The position numbers and the translations under genes are program-made. From CALBZE01 sp036381255 (GTDB taxonomy: Bacteria > Gemmatimonadota > Gemmatimonadetes > Longimicrobiales > RSA9): a stretch of DNA of 64,000 nucleotides. The DNA lies in NCBI GenBank assembly GCA_036381255.1, contig DASVDG010000114.1, positions 1-64,000 on the forward strand, in the 5' to 3' direction. Below, one piece after another: positions 16,789 through 25,395 of this stretch. The notes beneath the pieces were generated by a model. It was not told the origin of the DNA. It searched no databases and worked only from the letters and a program-made list of their open reading frames with translations. Within the stretch, counting starts at the first letter, position 1; every line of letters begins with the position of its first letter.

Positions 16789-18423
16789 TCACACCCCCGT
16801 CGCCCGGTATACCCCCCACTCGGCGCGAAGGACGTCGCTGATCTCGCCGAGCGTGGCCATCGCCTTCACCGCGTCGATGATCGGCGGCATCAGGTTGTCG
16901 GTGCCGCGGGCGGCAACGCCGATCGCCTCGAGCGCGCGCCGGACCGCGGCCTCGTCGCGGCCGCGCCGGACTTCCGCGAGCTTCTGCTTCTGCCGCGCCT
17001 CGAGCGCCGGGAAATCCGGCTGTTCGATCCGCGGCGGCCCTTCCTCGGTGCGGTACGCGTTCACCCCGACGATCGTCCGGTCGCCGCGCTCCACCGAGAG
17101 CTGGTGCTCGTACGCCGACCGGTGGATCTCCTCCTGGAAGAACGCGATCGCACGCGCCGCGCCGCCCAGCTCGTCGACCTTGTTCAGGTACGCCCGCGCC
17201 TTCTCCTCCAGCGCGTCCGTCAGCGCCTCGACGTAGTAGCTCCCGCCCAGCGGATCGATCGTCTCGCTCACGCCCGATTCGGCCGCCAGGATCTGCTGCG
17301 TCCGCAGCGCGAGCCGCGCCGACTCCTCCGTCGGCAGCGCCAGCGCCTCGTCGTACGCGTTCGTGTGGAGCGACTGCGTCCCGCCGAGCACCGCCGCCAG
17401 CGCCTGGACCGTGACGCGGACCACGTTGTTCAGCGGCTGCTGCGCGGTCAGCGTCACGCCGCCCGTCTGCGTGTGGAAGCGGAGCCGGCACGAATCCTCG
17501 GACGCCGCGTACCGCTCGCGCATCAGTCGCGCCCAGAGCCGCCGCGCCGCGCGGAACTTCGCGACCTCCTCGAACAGGTCGTTGTGCGACGCGAAGAAGA
17601 ACGACAGCCGCGGCGCGAACGCATCCACCTCGAGTCCCCGGTCGACCGCCCGCGCCACGTACTCCAGCGCGTTCGCGAACGTGAACGCGATCTCCTGCGC
17701 CGCCGTCGAGCCCGCCTCACGGATGTGGTAGCCGCTGATCGAGATCGTGTTCCAGCGCGGGACCTCCTCCGCGCAGAACGCGAAGATGTCCGTGACCAGC
17801 CGGAGGCTCGGCTCGACCGGGTAGATGTACGTCCCCCGCGCGATGTACTCCTTCAGCACGTCGTTCTGCACCGTGCCGGCGATCTTGCTCCGCGGCACGC
17901 CGCGCTCGTCGGCGAGCGCGATGTAGAAGGCGAGGAGGATCGCGGCGGTGGAGTTGATGGTCATCGACACCGAGACGCGGTCCAGCGGGATCCCGTCGAA
18001 GAGGGCGCGCACGTCCTCCAGCGTGTCGATCGCCACGCCGACGCGCCCGACCTCGCCCTCGGCCATCGCCGCGTCCGAGTCGTACCCCATCTGCGTCGGC
18101 AGGTCGAACGCGACGCTGAGCCCCGTCTGGCCGTGGTCGAGCAGGTACCGGTAGCGCCGGTTCGTCTCCTCCGCCGTGCCGAACCCCGCGTACTGCCGCA
18201 TCGTCCAGAGCCGGCCCCGGTACATCGTCGGGTAGACCCCGCGGGTGAACGGGAACTCGCCCGGGTAGCCGAGGTCCGCCGCGTAGTCGACGTCCACGTC
18301 GGACGGGTCGTACACCCGCTCGACCTCGACGCCGCTCGTCGTCTCGAAGCGGTCGCGCCGCTCCGCGTGCTTCGCCAGCACCGGCGCGGCCGTTTCCCGT
18401 GCCCAGCGCTCCTTGTCCGCCAT
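16789..18423 (-). CDS. Methylmalonyl-CoA mutase large subunit (catalytic part only)
   Basis: Rearranges methylmalonyl-CoA to succinyl-CoA with adenosylcobalamin. The 544 residues cover the substrate-binding TIM barrel only: VYPTMYRGRLWTMRQYAGFG, VAFDLPTQMGYDSD, SVSMTINSTAAILLAFY, SISGYHIREAG and GGTQSLHTNAYDEALALP. The C-terminal B12-binding domain of full-length MutB is absent, as in split archaeal-type mutases where a separate small subunit binds cobalamin. That subunit and the epimerase are not in this window. Adjacent biotin carboxylase, carrier and carboxyltransferase genes point to propionyl-CoA catabolism. Confidence 0.93.
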   Translation of the reverse strand: MADKERWARETAAPVLAKHAERRDRFETTSGVEVERVYDPSDVDVDYAADLGYPGEFPFTRGVYPTMYRGRLWTMRQYAGFGTAEETNRRYRYLLDHGQTGLSVAFDLPTQMGYDSDAAMAEGEVGRVGVAIDTLEDVRALFDGIPLDRVSVSMTINSTAAILLAFYIALADERGVPRSKIAGTVQNDVLKEYIARGTYIYPVEPSLRLVTDIFAFCAEEVPRWNTISISGYHIREAGSTAAQEIAFTFANALEYVARAVDRGLEVDAFAPRLSFFFASHNDLFEEVAKFRAARRLWARLMRERYAASEDSCRLRFHTQTGGVTLTAQQPLNNVVRVTVQALAAVLGGTQSLHTNAYDEALALPTEESARLALRTQQILAAESGVSETIDPLGGSYYVEALTDALEEKARAYLNKVDELGGAARAIAFFQEEIHRSAYEHQLSVERGDRTIVGVNAYRTEEGPPRIEQPDFPALEARQKQKLAEVRRGRDEAAVRRALEAIGVAARGTDNLMPPIIDAVKAMATLGEISDVLRAEWGVYRATGV

Positions 18424-18445
18424 CGCGACTCCTCTCGACCGCGCC

Positions 18446-18949
18446 CTAGCCCTCGAACTCGACCAGGACCGCGCCCTTCTCCACCGCCTGGCCCTGCTCC
18501 ACGAGCACCCGGGCGACGACGCCTTCCGCCTCGGCCTGCAGCTCGTTCTCCATCTTCATCGCCTCGATGATCACGATCCCCTGCCCGGGGCGGACCGACT
18601 GGCCGGCCTCGACCTCGACCCGCACGACGAGCCCCGGCATCGGCGCGCGCACCGGCTTCGGCCCCTGCGCGCCCTTGACGCCGCCGGTCATCGCACGGAT
18701 CGCACGCGTCCGCTCGTCGACGACCTCGACCGCGTAACGCTGTCCATCCAGGTGCAGGTCCCAGGCGCCCCGCGCCTCGCCCTTGCCGGCCACCAGCCCG
18801 AACGACCGGCCGTCCGCCAGCAGGTGCCGGACCGGCGTCCCGGGCAGCGACTCGAGCTCCGCCGCCACCGGGCGGCCGTCCACCGTGGCCGTGCCCGCCG
18901 AGAGGTCCACCTCGAACGTCCGCTCGCCGATCGTCACGTAGTATCGCAT
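18446..18949 (-). CDS. Biotin carboxyl carrier protein of an acyl-CoA carboxylase
   Basis: Carries biotin between the carboxylase and carboxyltransferase sites. The C-terminal biotinyl domain has EAMKMEN, with Lys132 as biotin attachment site, preceded by VRAPMPGLVVRVEVEAGQ. The N-terminal half (RYYVTIGERTFEVDL) is a beta-rich segment as in acyl-CoA carboxylase alpha subunits, here encoded separately. 167 residues. It begins 16 nt inside the end of the methyltransferase gene, 22 bp before the mutase gene. The matching biotin carboxylase is at 20331-21824. Confidence 0.94.
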   Translation of the reverse strand: MRYYVTIGERTFEVDLSAGTATVDGRPVAAELESLPGTPVRHLLADGRSFGLVAGKGEARGAWDLHLDGQRYAVEVVDERTRAIRAMTGGVKGAQGPKPVRAPMPGLVVRVEVEAGQSVRPGQGIVIIEAMKMENELQAEAEGVVARVLVEQGQAVEKGAVLVEFEG

Positions 18950-20229
18950 GCCAACTCCACCACCGTTTCGACGTGCGCGGTCTGCGGGAACAGGTCTAAG
19001 CACCGCACCGACCGCGTCCGGTACACCGGCGCGAGCCGCGCCAGGTCCCGCGCCAGCGTCGCCGGGTCGCAGCTCACGTAGATCAGCCGCGCCGGCGGCC
19101 GCGCGCGCAGCACCTCCGGCACCGCGGGATGCAGCCCCGTCCGCGGCGGGTTCAGGATCGCCAGCTCCGCCGGGAGCGCGTCGGCCAGCTTCTCCTCCAC
19201 CGCGCCCGCCACGAATTCCGCGCCCTCCGGCGCCGCGGCCCGCGCCTCCCGCACCGCGTGCGCGTCGAGCTCGATCCCGACGACGCGCGCGCCGGCGCGC
19301 GCCAGCCGCCGCGCGTGCAACCCGACGCCGCAGTAGGCGTCGACGACGCGCAGCCCCGCAACGTCCCCGGCCCGCTCCAGCACATGCGCCTCGAGCCGCG
19401 CCGCCGCGCCCCGGTTCACCTGGAGGAACATCGCGCCGCTGAGCTCCAGCTCCTCGTCGGCCCAGACCTCCGGCACCGTCTCCCGCCCCGCCAGCAGCAC
19501 CGGCCCCGCCGCGCCCGCCGGCCGGTGCCAGACCGCGGCCAGCCCGGCGACGCGCTCGAGCAGCTCGGTCGCGCGCCCCGGCGCGTACCCTCCCTCGACC
19601 AGCAGCGCGACGGCGCCCGCCGCCGTGCCGCGCAGCGTCAGGCGCAGCTCGCGCCCGGACGGGAGCCGGCTCGCGTCGTCGCCCCACGCCGCGCGCAGCC
19701 GCCCCCACACCTCCGCGACCGCCGGCTCGGGCAGCAGGCACGCCTGCGTAATGTCCACGACCCGCCCCGGCCGGCCCACCTCGTGGAACCCCGCCACCAC
19801 CCGCCCGCCGCCGAGCCGCCGCAGCGTGAACGACACCCGGTTGCGGTACCGGAACTCCTCCGGCGACGCCACGACCGCCGGCACCTCCGCCTCGACGCCG
19901 CCGATCCGCCGCAGCGCGTCCGCGACGATCTCCCGCTTCACGCGAAGCTGTGCCGCGTACGTCAGGTGCTCGACCGTGCACCCGCCGCAGCGCGCGTAGT
20001 GCGGGCACGGCGCCTCACGGCGGTCCGGACCCGGGCGCAGCACGCGCAGCAGCTCGGCGCGCGCCCAGCGCCGCTTCTCCTCGACCACCCGCACGACCGC
20101 CCGGTCGCCGGGCGCGGTCCGGTGCACGAACACCGCACGCCCGTCCGGGAGCCGGCCGACGCCCGCGCCGCCCGTCGCGATCCCCGTGATCTCGACCTCG
20201 ACGCCGCCCGCCCTCCCGCGCTCGCCCAT
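18934..20229 (-). CDS. RlmD/TrmA-family (uracil-5)-RNA methyltransferase
   Basis: SAM-dependent methyltransferase that makes m5U in rRNA or tRNA. The N-terminal TRAM domain runs from VEVEITGIATGGAGVG to about residue 60. Iron-sulfur cysteines lie in CPHYARCGGC, and a fourth is probably the Cys of ITQACLLPEP. The SAM region is VVDAYCGVGLHARRLA, the catalytic cysteine is in YVSCDPATLARDL, and the NPPRTGL loop is present. 431 residues, normal. Which uracil is targeted cannot be told. It is embedded in the propionyl-CoA genes for no obvious reason. Confidence 0.9.
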   Translation of the reverse strand: MGERGRAGGVEVEITGIATGGAGVGRLPDGRAVFVHRTAPGDRAVVRVVEEKRRWARAELLRVLRPGPDRREAPCPHYARCGGCTVEHLTYAAQLRVKREIVADALRRIGGVEAEVPAVVASPEEFRYRNRVSFTLRRLGGGRVVAGFHEVGRPGRVVDITQACLLPEPAVAEVWGRLRAAWGDDASRLPSGRELRLTLRGTAAGAVALLVEGGYAPGRATELLERVAGLAAVWHRPAGAAGPVLLAGRETVPEVWADEELELSGAMFLQVNRGAAARLEAHVLERAGDVAGLRVVDAYCGVGLHARRLARAGARVVGIELDAHAVREARAAAPEGAEFVAGAVEEKLADALPAELAILNPPRTGLHPAVPEVLRARPPARLIYVSCDPATLARDLARLAPVYRTRSVRCLDLFPQTAHVETVVELACDTT

Positions 20230-20330
20230 CGCTTGCCTCGGATCGCTTTCACGGCCGGCTCGCCCGAACCGGCGCGGCGCACAAGATAGCCGCCGCACGC
20301 GTCGCCAGAAAGGTGCCGGAATACGGCCGC

Positions 20331-21824
20331 CTACCGCCGCCAGCCCCGCTCCCGCCAACCGCTTCCGGCGCCGGCGCCGGCCGTCGCGATCCGCCCCACC
20401 GCCCGCCGCTGCCGCTCCTCGTTCTCGAGCAGCGCCGCCGCCAGCGCCGCGGCACGCAGCGCCTCCTCGTCCGCAGCGGCCTCCAGCAGCGCCGGGTGCT
20501 TGTCGAGGTAGCGGATGTCCAGGCGGCCCGCCCGGAAATCCGGCTCCTCCATGACTCGCTGGTGGAACGGCGCGCTCGTCTCGACGCCGACGATGCGAAG
20601 CTCCGCGAGCGCGCGGCGCATCCGATCGATCGCCGCCTCCCGGTCCGCGCCGTGGACGATCAGCTTGCCGAGCAGCGGGTCGTAGAACAGCGACACCTCG
20701 AAGCCCTCCGCGATCCCGCCGTCCCAGCGCACGCCCGGCCCCGCCGGGAGTTGGAACGACTCGATCCGCCCGGTAGACGGCAGGAACCCGTTCCGCGCGT
20801 CCTCGCTCGTGATCCGGCACTCGATCGCGTGCCCCGTGAGCCGCACGTCCCCCTGCGCGTACGGCAGGCGCTCGCCCGCCGCGATCCGGATCTGCCACTG
20901 CACCAGGTCGATCCCCGTCACGAGCTCCGTGACCGGGTGCTCGACCTGGATCCGCGTGTTCATCTCCAGGAAGTAGAATTCGCCGTCCTGGTACAGGAAC
21001 TCGATCGTCCCCGCGTTGCGGTAGTCGACGGCGCGCGCGGCCGCCACCGCGGCTTCGCCCATCCGCTCCCGCAGCTCCGGCGTCAGCGCCGGCGACGGCG
21101 CCTCCTCCACCATCTTCTGGTGCCGCCGCTGGATCGAGCACTCCCGCTCACCCAGGTACAGCGTCGTCCCGTACCCGTCCGCCAGCACCTGGATCTCGAT
21201 GTGCCGCGGCCCGACCAGGTACTTCTCGATGTACACGGACGGATCCCCGAACGCCGCCTGCGCCTCCCGCGCCGCCGCTTCGTACGCACGGGCCAGCTCG
21301 TCCGGCGAGTCGACGACCCGCATCCCCTTCCCGCCGCCGCCCGCCGCCGCCTTCAGCAGCACCGGGTACCCGATCTCCTCCGCCCGCACCACCGCCTCCG
21401 CCGCGTCCGCCAGCGGCTCCGCCGTCCCCGGCACCACCGGCACGCCCGCCGCCATCATCCGCCGCCGCGCCTCGGTCTTGTCGCCCATCGCCGTGATCGC
21501 CGCCGGCGACGGCCCGACGAACACGAGCCCCGCGTCCTCGACCGCCTGCGCGAAGTGCGCCCGCTCCGCCAGGAAGCCGTACCCCGGATGGATCGCCTCC
21601 GCGCCCGCACGCTTCGCCACCTCGATCAGCTTCTCCGCCCGCAGGTAGCTCTCCGACGACGCCGCCGGACCGATCGGGTACGCCTCGTCCGCCTCGAGCA
21701 CGTGCGGCGCGAGCCGGTCCGCCTCCGAGTACACGGCGACGGACTTCACGCCCAGCTCGCGGCACGCCCGGATGACGCGCAGCGCGATCTCGCCGCGGTT
21801 GGCAATCAGGAGTTTGGTGAACAT
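20331..21824 (-). CDS. Acyl-CoA (probably propionyl-CoA) carboxylase, biotin carboxylase subunit
   Basis: ATP-dependent carboxylation of biotin. 497 residues: N-terminal FTKLLIANRGEIALRVIRAC, ATP-grasp loop KAAAGGGGKGMRVV, the HQKMVEEAPSPAL segment and the active-site EMNTRIQVEHPVTE. It ends after the biotin carboxylase fold with a short Ala/Arg tail, because the biotin domain is a separate gene. No recognisable Shine-Dalgarno sequence precedes the ATG at 21824. The start codon directly abuts heptamer repeats of the neighbouring cassette, a striking feature. Acetyl-CoA carboxylase is an alternative, but the mutase context favours propionyl-CoA. Confidence 0.94.
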   Translation of the reverse strand: MFTKLLIANRGEIALRVIRACRELGVKSVAVYSEADRLAPHVLEADEAYPIGPAASSESYLRAEKLIEVAKRAGAEAIHPGYGFLAERAHFAQAVEDAGLVFVGPSPAAITAMGDKTEARRRMMAAGVPVVPGTAEPLADAAEAVVRAEEIGYPVLLKAAAGGGGKGMRVVDSPDELARAYEAAAREAQAAFGDPSVYIEKYLVGPRHIEIQVLADGYGTTLYLGERECSIQRRHQKMVEEAPSPALTPELRERMGEAAVAAARAVDYRNAGTIEFLYQDGEFYFLEMNTRIQVEHPVTELVTGIDLVQWQIRIAAGERLPYAQGDVRLTGHAIECRITSEDARNGFLPSTGRIESFQLPAGPGVRWDGGIAEGFEVSLFYDPLLGKLIVHGADREAAIDRMRRALAELRIVGVETSAPFHQRVMEEPDFRAGRLDIRYLDKHPALLEAAADEEALRAAALAAALLENEERQRRAVGRIATAGAGAGSGWRERGWRR

Positions 21825-21865
21825 CAGTGGTCAGTTGTCAGTGGTCAGTTGTCAGTTGCCAGTTG
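21824..21865. repeat. Left heptamer repeat tract (TCAGTKG, six copies)
   Basis: Six consecutive heptamers: TCAGTGG, TCAGTTG, TCAGTGG, TCAGTTG, TCAGTTG, CCAGTTG. They start on the last base of the accC initiation codon complement. The right tract at 22368-22402 reads as the inverted form. Tandem heptamers are rare elsewhere in this window. Confidence 0.85.
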
Positions 21866-21927
21866 TCGGCGTTCTGTGTTCGGCAGCCGGAGGTTCCGCT
21901 CGGCGTTGAGACATTTCGAGTCGGAGT

Positions 21928-22302
21928 TCAGCTCTTCTTTTCTCGCGAAGCGAGAGTGCTGCGCAGGCCGTTGAGCATTCGTCCGATTTCCGCCGTTTGC
22001 TCCAGGAGCGAGTGGATCCGCGCGCTTTCGACGTAGCCCAGGCGCTCCGCTAGTTGGACATGCGTTTCTACCTCCGCGAGGGAGTCGTAGGCGATGGAAA
22101 GAAATCGCGCGAATTCTCTTCTACGCCGCCGGCCCTGTCCTTCCGCGATGTTCGCCGGAACGGATACGGCCGCCCGTCGGAGTTGCAACGCCAGCCCGTA
22201 CAGCTCGTGCTTCGGGAAGCGCTCGGCCAACCGGTGGCACTCCACGACCATGTCCCTTGCCCTCTGCCAGACTGCCAGATCGCGATAGCTCCGAATCGGC
22301 AC
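21928..22302 (-). CDS. Four-helix-bundle protein of the 23S rRNA intervening-sequence (S23/IVP) family
   Basis: 124 residues, entirely helical, with the family pattern: SYRDLAVWQRARDMVVECHR at the N-terminus, ERFPKHELYGLALQLRRAAV, SVPANIAEGQGRR, and EFARFLSIAYDSLAEVETHV. Members occur in rRNA intervening sequences, next to diversity-generating retroelements (Avd) and as stand-alone genes. They are basic and can bind nucleic acid; a physiological role here is unknown. I start at the GTG 22302, preceded by GGGGGAGG. Flanking heptamer repeats suggest an inserted cassette inside the carboxylase operon. Confidence 0.85.
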   Translation of the reverse strand: MPIRSYRDLAVWQRARDMVVECHRLAERFPKHELYGLALQLRRAAVSVPANIAEGQGRRRRREFARFLSIAYDSLAEVETHVQLAERLGYVESARIHSLLEQTAEIGRMLNGLRSTLASREKKS

Positions 22303-22367
22303 CCATCGCCTCCCCCGCCAAGGCACCGGATGGATCAGCCCCTTCCCGAATCCACATCCCGGCCGCG

Positions 22368-22402
22368 ACACCGACGACTGACGACTGACGACTGACGACC
22401 GA
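22368..22402. repeat. Right heptamer repeat tract (CGACTGA, inverted)
   Basis: Three perfect CGACTGA heptamers at 22375-22395, with a degenerate unit on each side. On the minus strand they read TCAGTCG and so mirror the TCAGTKG tract at 21824. The tract ends six bases from the carboxyltransferase stop codon. Confidence 0.8.
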
Positions 22403-22408
22403 ATCCCC

Positions 22409-23959
<1,551 letters not shown>

Positions 23960-23960
23960 G

Positions 23961-25178
23961 TCAACGATCCCTCCACCCTCCGTCGGGTGCCGGCGGCGCG
24001 CCGTCGTCCGGCCACGGCACCGGCGTGAGCTCCCCCTGTTCGTACGTCACCACGAACGGGCGCCGCACCACGCGCCCCCGCTCCACCATCAGCACGCCGG
24101 TCGCACCGCGCAGCCCGCCGATCGCCCGGATCGCCTCGGCGAGGTCGCCCCGCCCGGCGGCGACCGAATCCAGCCCCGCCAGGAGCAGCCGCATCGCGTC
24201 GTAGCCGAGCGCCGGGTACGGGTCCCGGAGCGAGCGGCGGTACGCCTGCTCGTAGCGGGCGACGAAGTCGTCCCACCCGACCGCGTCGCTCGACGGCGGC
24301 AGCGGCGTGGCGGCGACGACGCCGTCGAGGTACCGCGCCGCGACCTGCCTGCGCACCGACTCGGCCGTCCAGCCGTCGCCGCCGAGCACGTGCACTCCCG
24401 CGCCGGCCAGGCCGTAGTACGTGATCTGCGGCGCGATCTGGTGCACGTCGCGCTCCGGCACCGGCAGGAAGACCGCCTGCGGCGCCGCCGCGGCGATCGC
24501 CTTCAGGTGCGTCGCGAACGTCGTCGTGCCGCTGTCGTACGGCACCTCGGCGACGATCCGCCCACCCTCCTCCAGCAGCGCGGCCGCGAACGCCCGCGCC
24601 TGCCGCCGGTACGCTGCCGTGCGCGGATACAACAGCCCGACCCGGAGCCACCCCCGGCTCGCGGCGTAGCGCCCGAGCGTCTCGGCGCCCAGCGCGTCCG
24701 GCGCGTTCATGGCGTAAGCGTTCTCCGCCGCGGCCGCCTCGGAACCGAGCGGATGGACCAGCACCAGGCCGTCCGACGCCCGCGCGCGCACGGCGGCATC
24801 GGCCGCTCCCGGGAGCACCGGGCCGATCACTGCGACCGCGCCCCGTCGCTCCAGCTCCCGCACCGCGGCCGCCGCCCGCTCCGGGTCGCCGGCGCCGTCG
24901 ACCACCTCCAGCATCACCGGTGATCCGCCGGACGCCTCCCGCTCCCGGACCGCCAGCTCCACGCCTTCCAGCACCAGCGCGCCGTATCGCTCCAGGTACG
25001 CCGACCCGCTCCGGGGCAGGACCACGCCCACCCGCACGGGCCCACCCGTCCGCGCCGCGCCCGCCGCCGAACCGGGATGCGGCGCGTCATCGGCCGCGCG
25101 CCCCGTCCCGGCGGCGCACCCGGCCGCCACCACGACCGCCGCTACGCCACCGATCCGCTGAACTGCTCTCTTCACCAT
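23961..25178 (-). CDS. Lipoprotein, branched-chain amino-acid-type periplasmic binding protein
   Basis: 405 residues. The start MVKRAVQRIGGVAAVVVAAG is followed by Cys21, a lipobox, so it is a predicted lipoprotein. The mature part is a type I periplasmic binding fold: VRVGVVLPRSGSAYLERYG, AVAVIGPVLPGAADAAVRA, LYPRTAAYRRQARAFAAAL and a C-terminal ATGVLMVERGRVVRRPFVV. It resembles LivK-like solute-binding proteins, but also the LpoA-type fold. No ABC permease or ATPase genes are adjacent. The ATG 25178 is chosen for the signal peptide; the frame is open 20 codons further. Co-transcription with the carboxylase is likely, which may hint at import of a propionyl-CoA precursor. Confidence 0.8.
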   Translation of the reverse strand: MVKRAVQRIGGVAAVVVAAGCAAGTGRAADDAPHPGSAAGAARTGGPVRVGVVLPRSGSAYLERYGALVLEGVELAVREREASGGSPVMLEVVDGAGDPERAAAAVRELERRGAVAVIGPVLPGAADAAVRARASDGLVLVHPLGSEAAAAENAYAMNAPDALGAETLGRYAASRGWLRVGLLYPRTAAYRRQARAFAAALLEEGGRIVAEVPYDSGTTTFATHLKAIAAAAPQAVFLPVPERDVHQIAPQITYYGLAGAGVHVLGGDGWTAESVRRQVAARYLDGVVAATPLPPSSDAVGWDDFVARYEQAYRRSLRDPYPALGYDAMRLLLAGLDSVAAGRGDLAEAIRAIGGLRGATGVLMVERGRVVRRPFVVTYEQGELTPVPWPDDGAPPAPDGGWRDR

Positions 25179-25333
25179 CCGCCGTGACACCCTTCGAAAT
25201 CCTCCGTCACGGCGGCCGTCACCGTCGCCGCCGCGCACAGACCGTTAACATAGCCCAATCCGCGGATTTTCGCACGCCGGCGCGAGTTCCGTCGCGAAGC
25301 CGCGCGCCGTCGGCGTCACGACCGGTCGCTGCA

Positions 25334-25366
25334 CAAAAAAAGACGGGCCCCGCGCAGGGGCCCGTC
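25334..25366 (-). terminator. Rho-independent terminator after rpsA
   Basis: On the minus strand a perfect 10-bp stem (GACGGGCCCC with its complement, 25342-25351 and 25357-25366) with a five-base loop is followed by a run of about seven T residues. It lies 30 bp beyond the rpsA stop and before the lipoprotein gene. Confidence 0.92.
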
Positions 25367-25395
25367 CTTGCTTCCAACACCGCGGTCGGCGCCGA

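Larger units (their letters stand above)
21824..22402 (-). mobile_element. Putative S23 cassette bounded by inverted heptamer repeats
   Basis: A unit of about 580 bp that exactly fills the gap between the pccB-like stop (22409) and the accC start (21824). It holds one gene, the four-helix-bundle protein, and is bounded by short tandem heptamers of the form TCAGTNG that point inward at both ends. No transposase, integrase or target-site duplication is seen, so mobility is only inferred from the boundary repeats and the interruption of an otherwise continuous carboxylase operon. Confidence 0.4.

Noticed and set aside
22121..22357. Second frame overlapping the S23 gene as a separate gene
   Set aside because: Antisense/alternate-frame composition typical of shadows; the S23 frame has clear family motifs.
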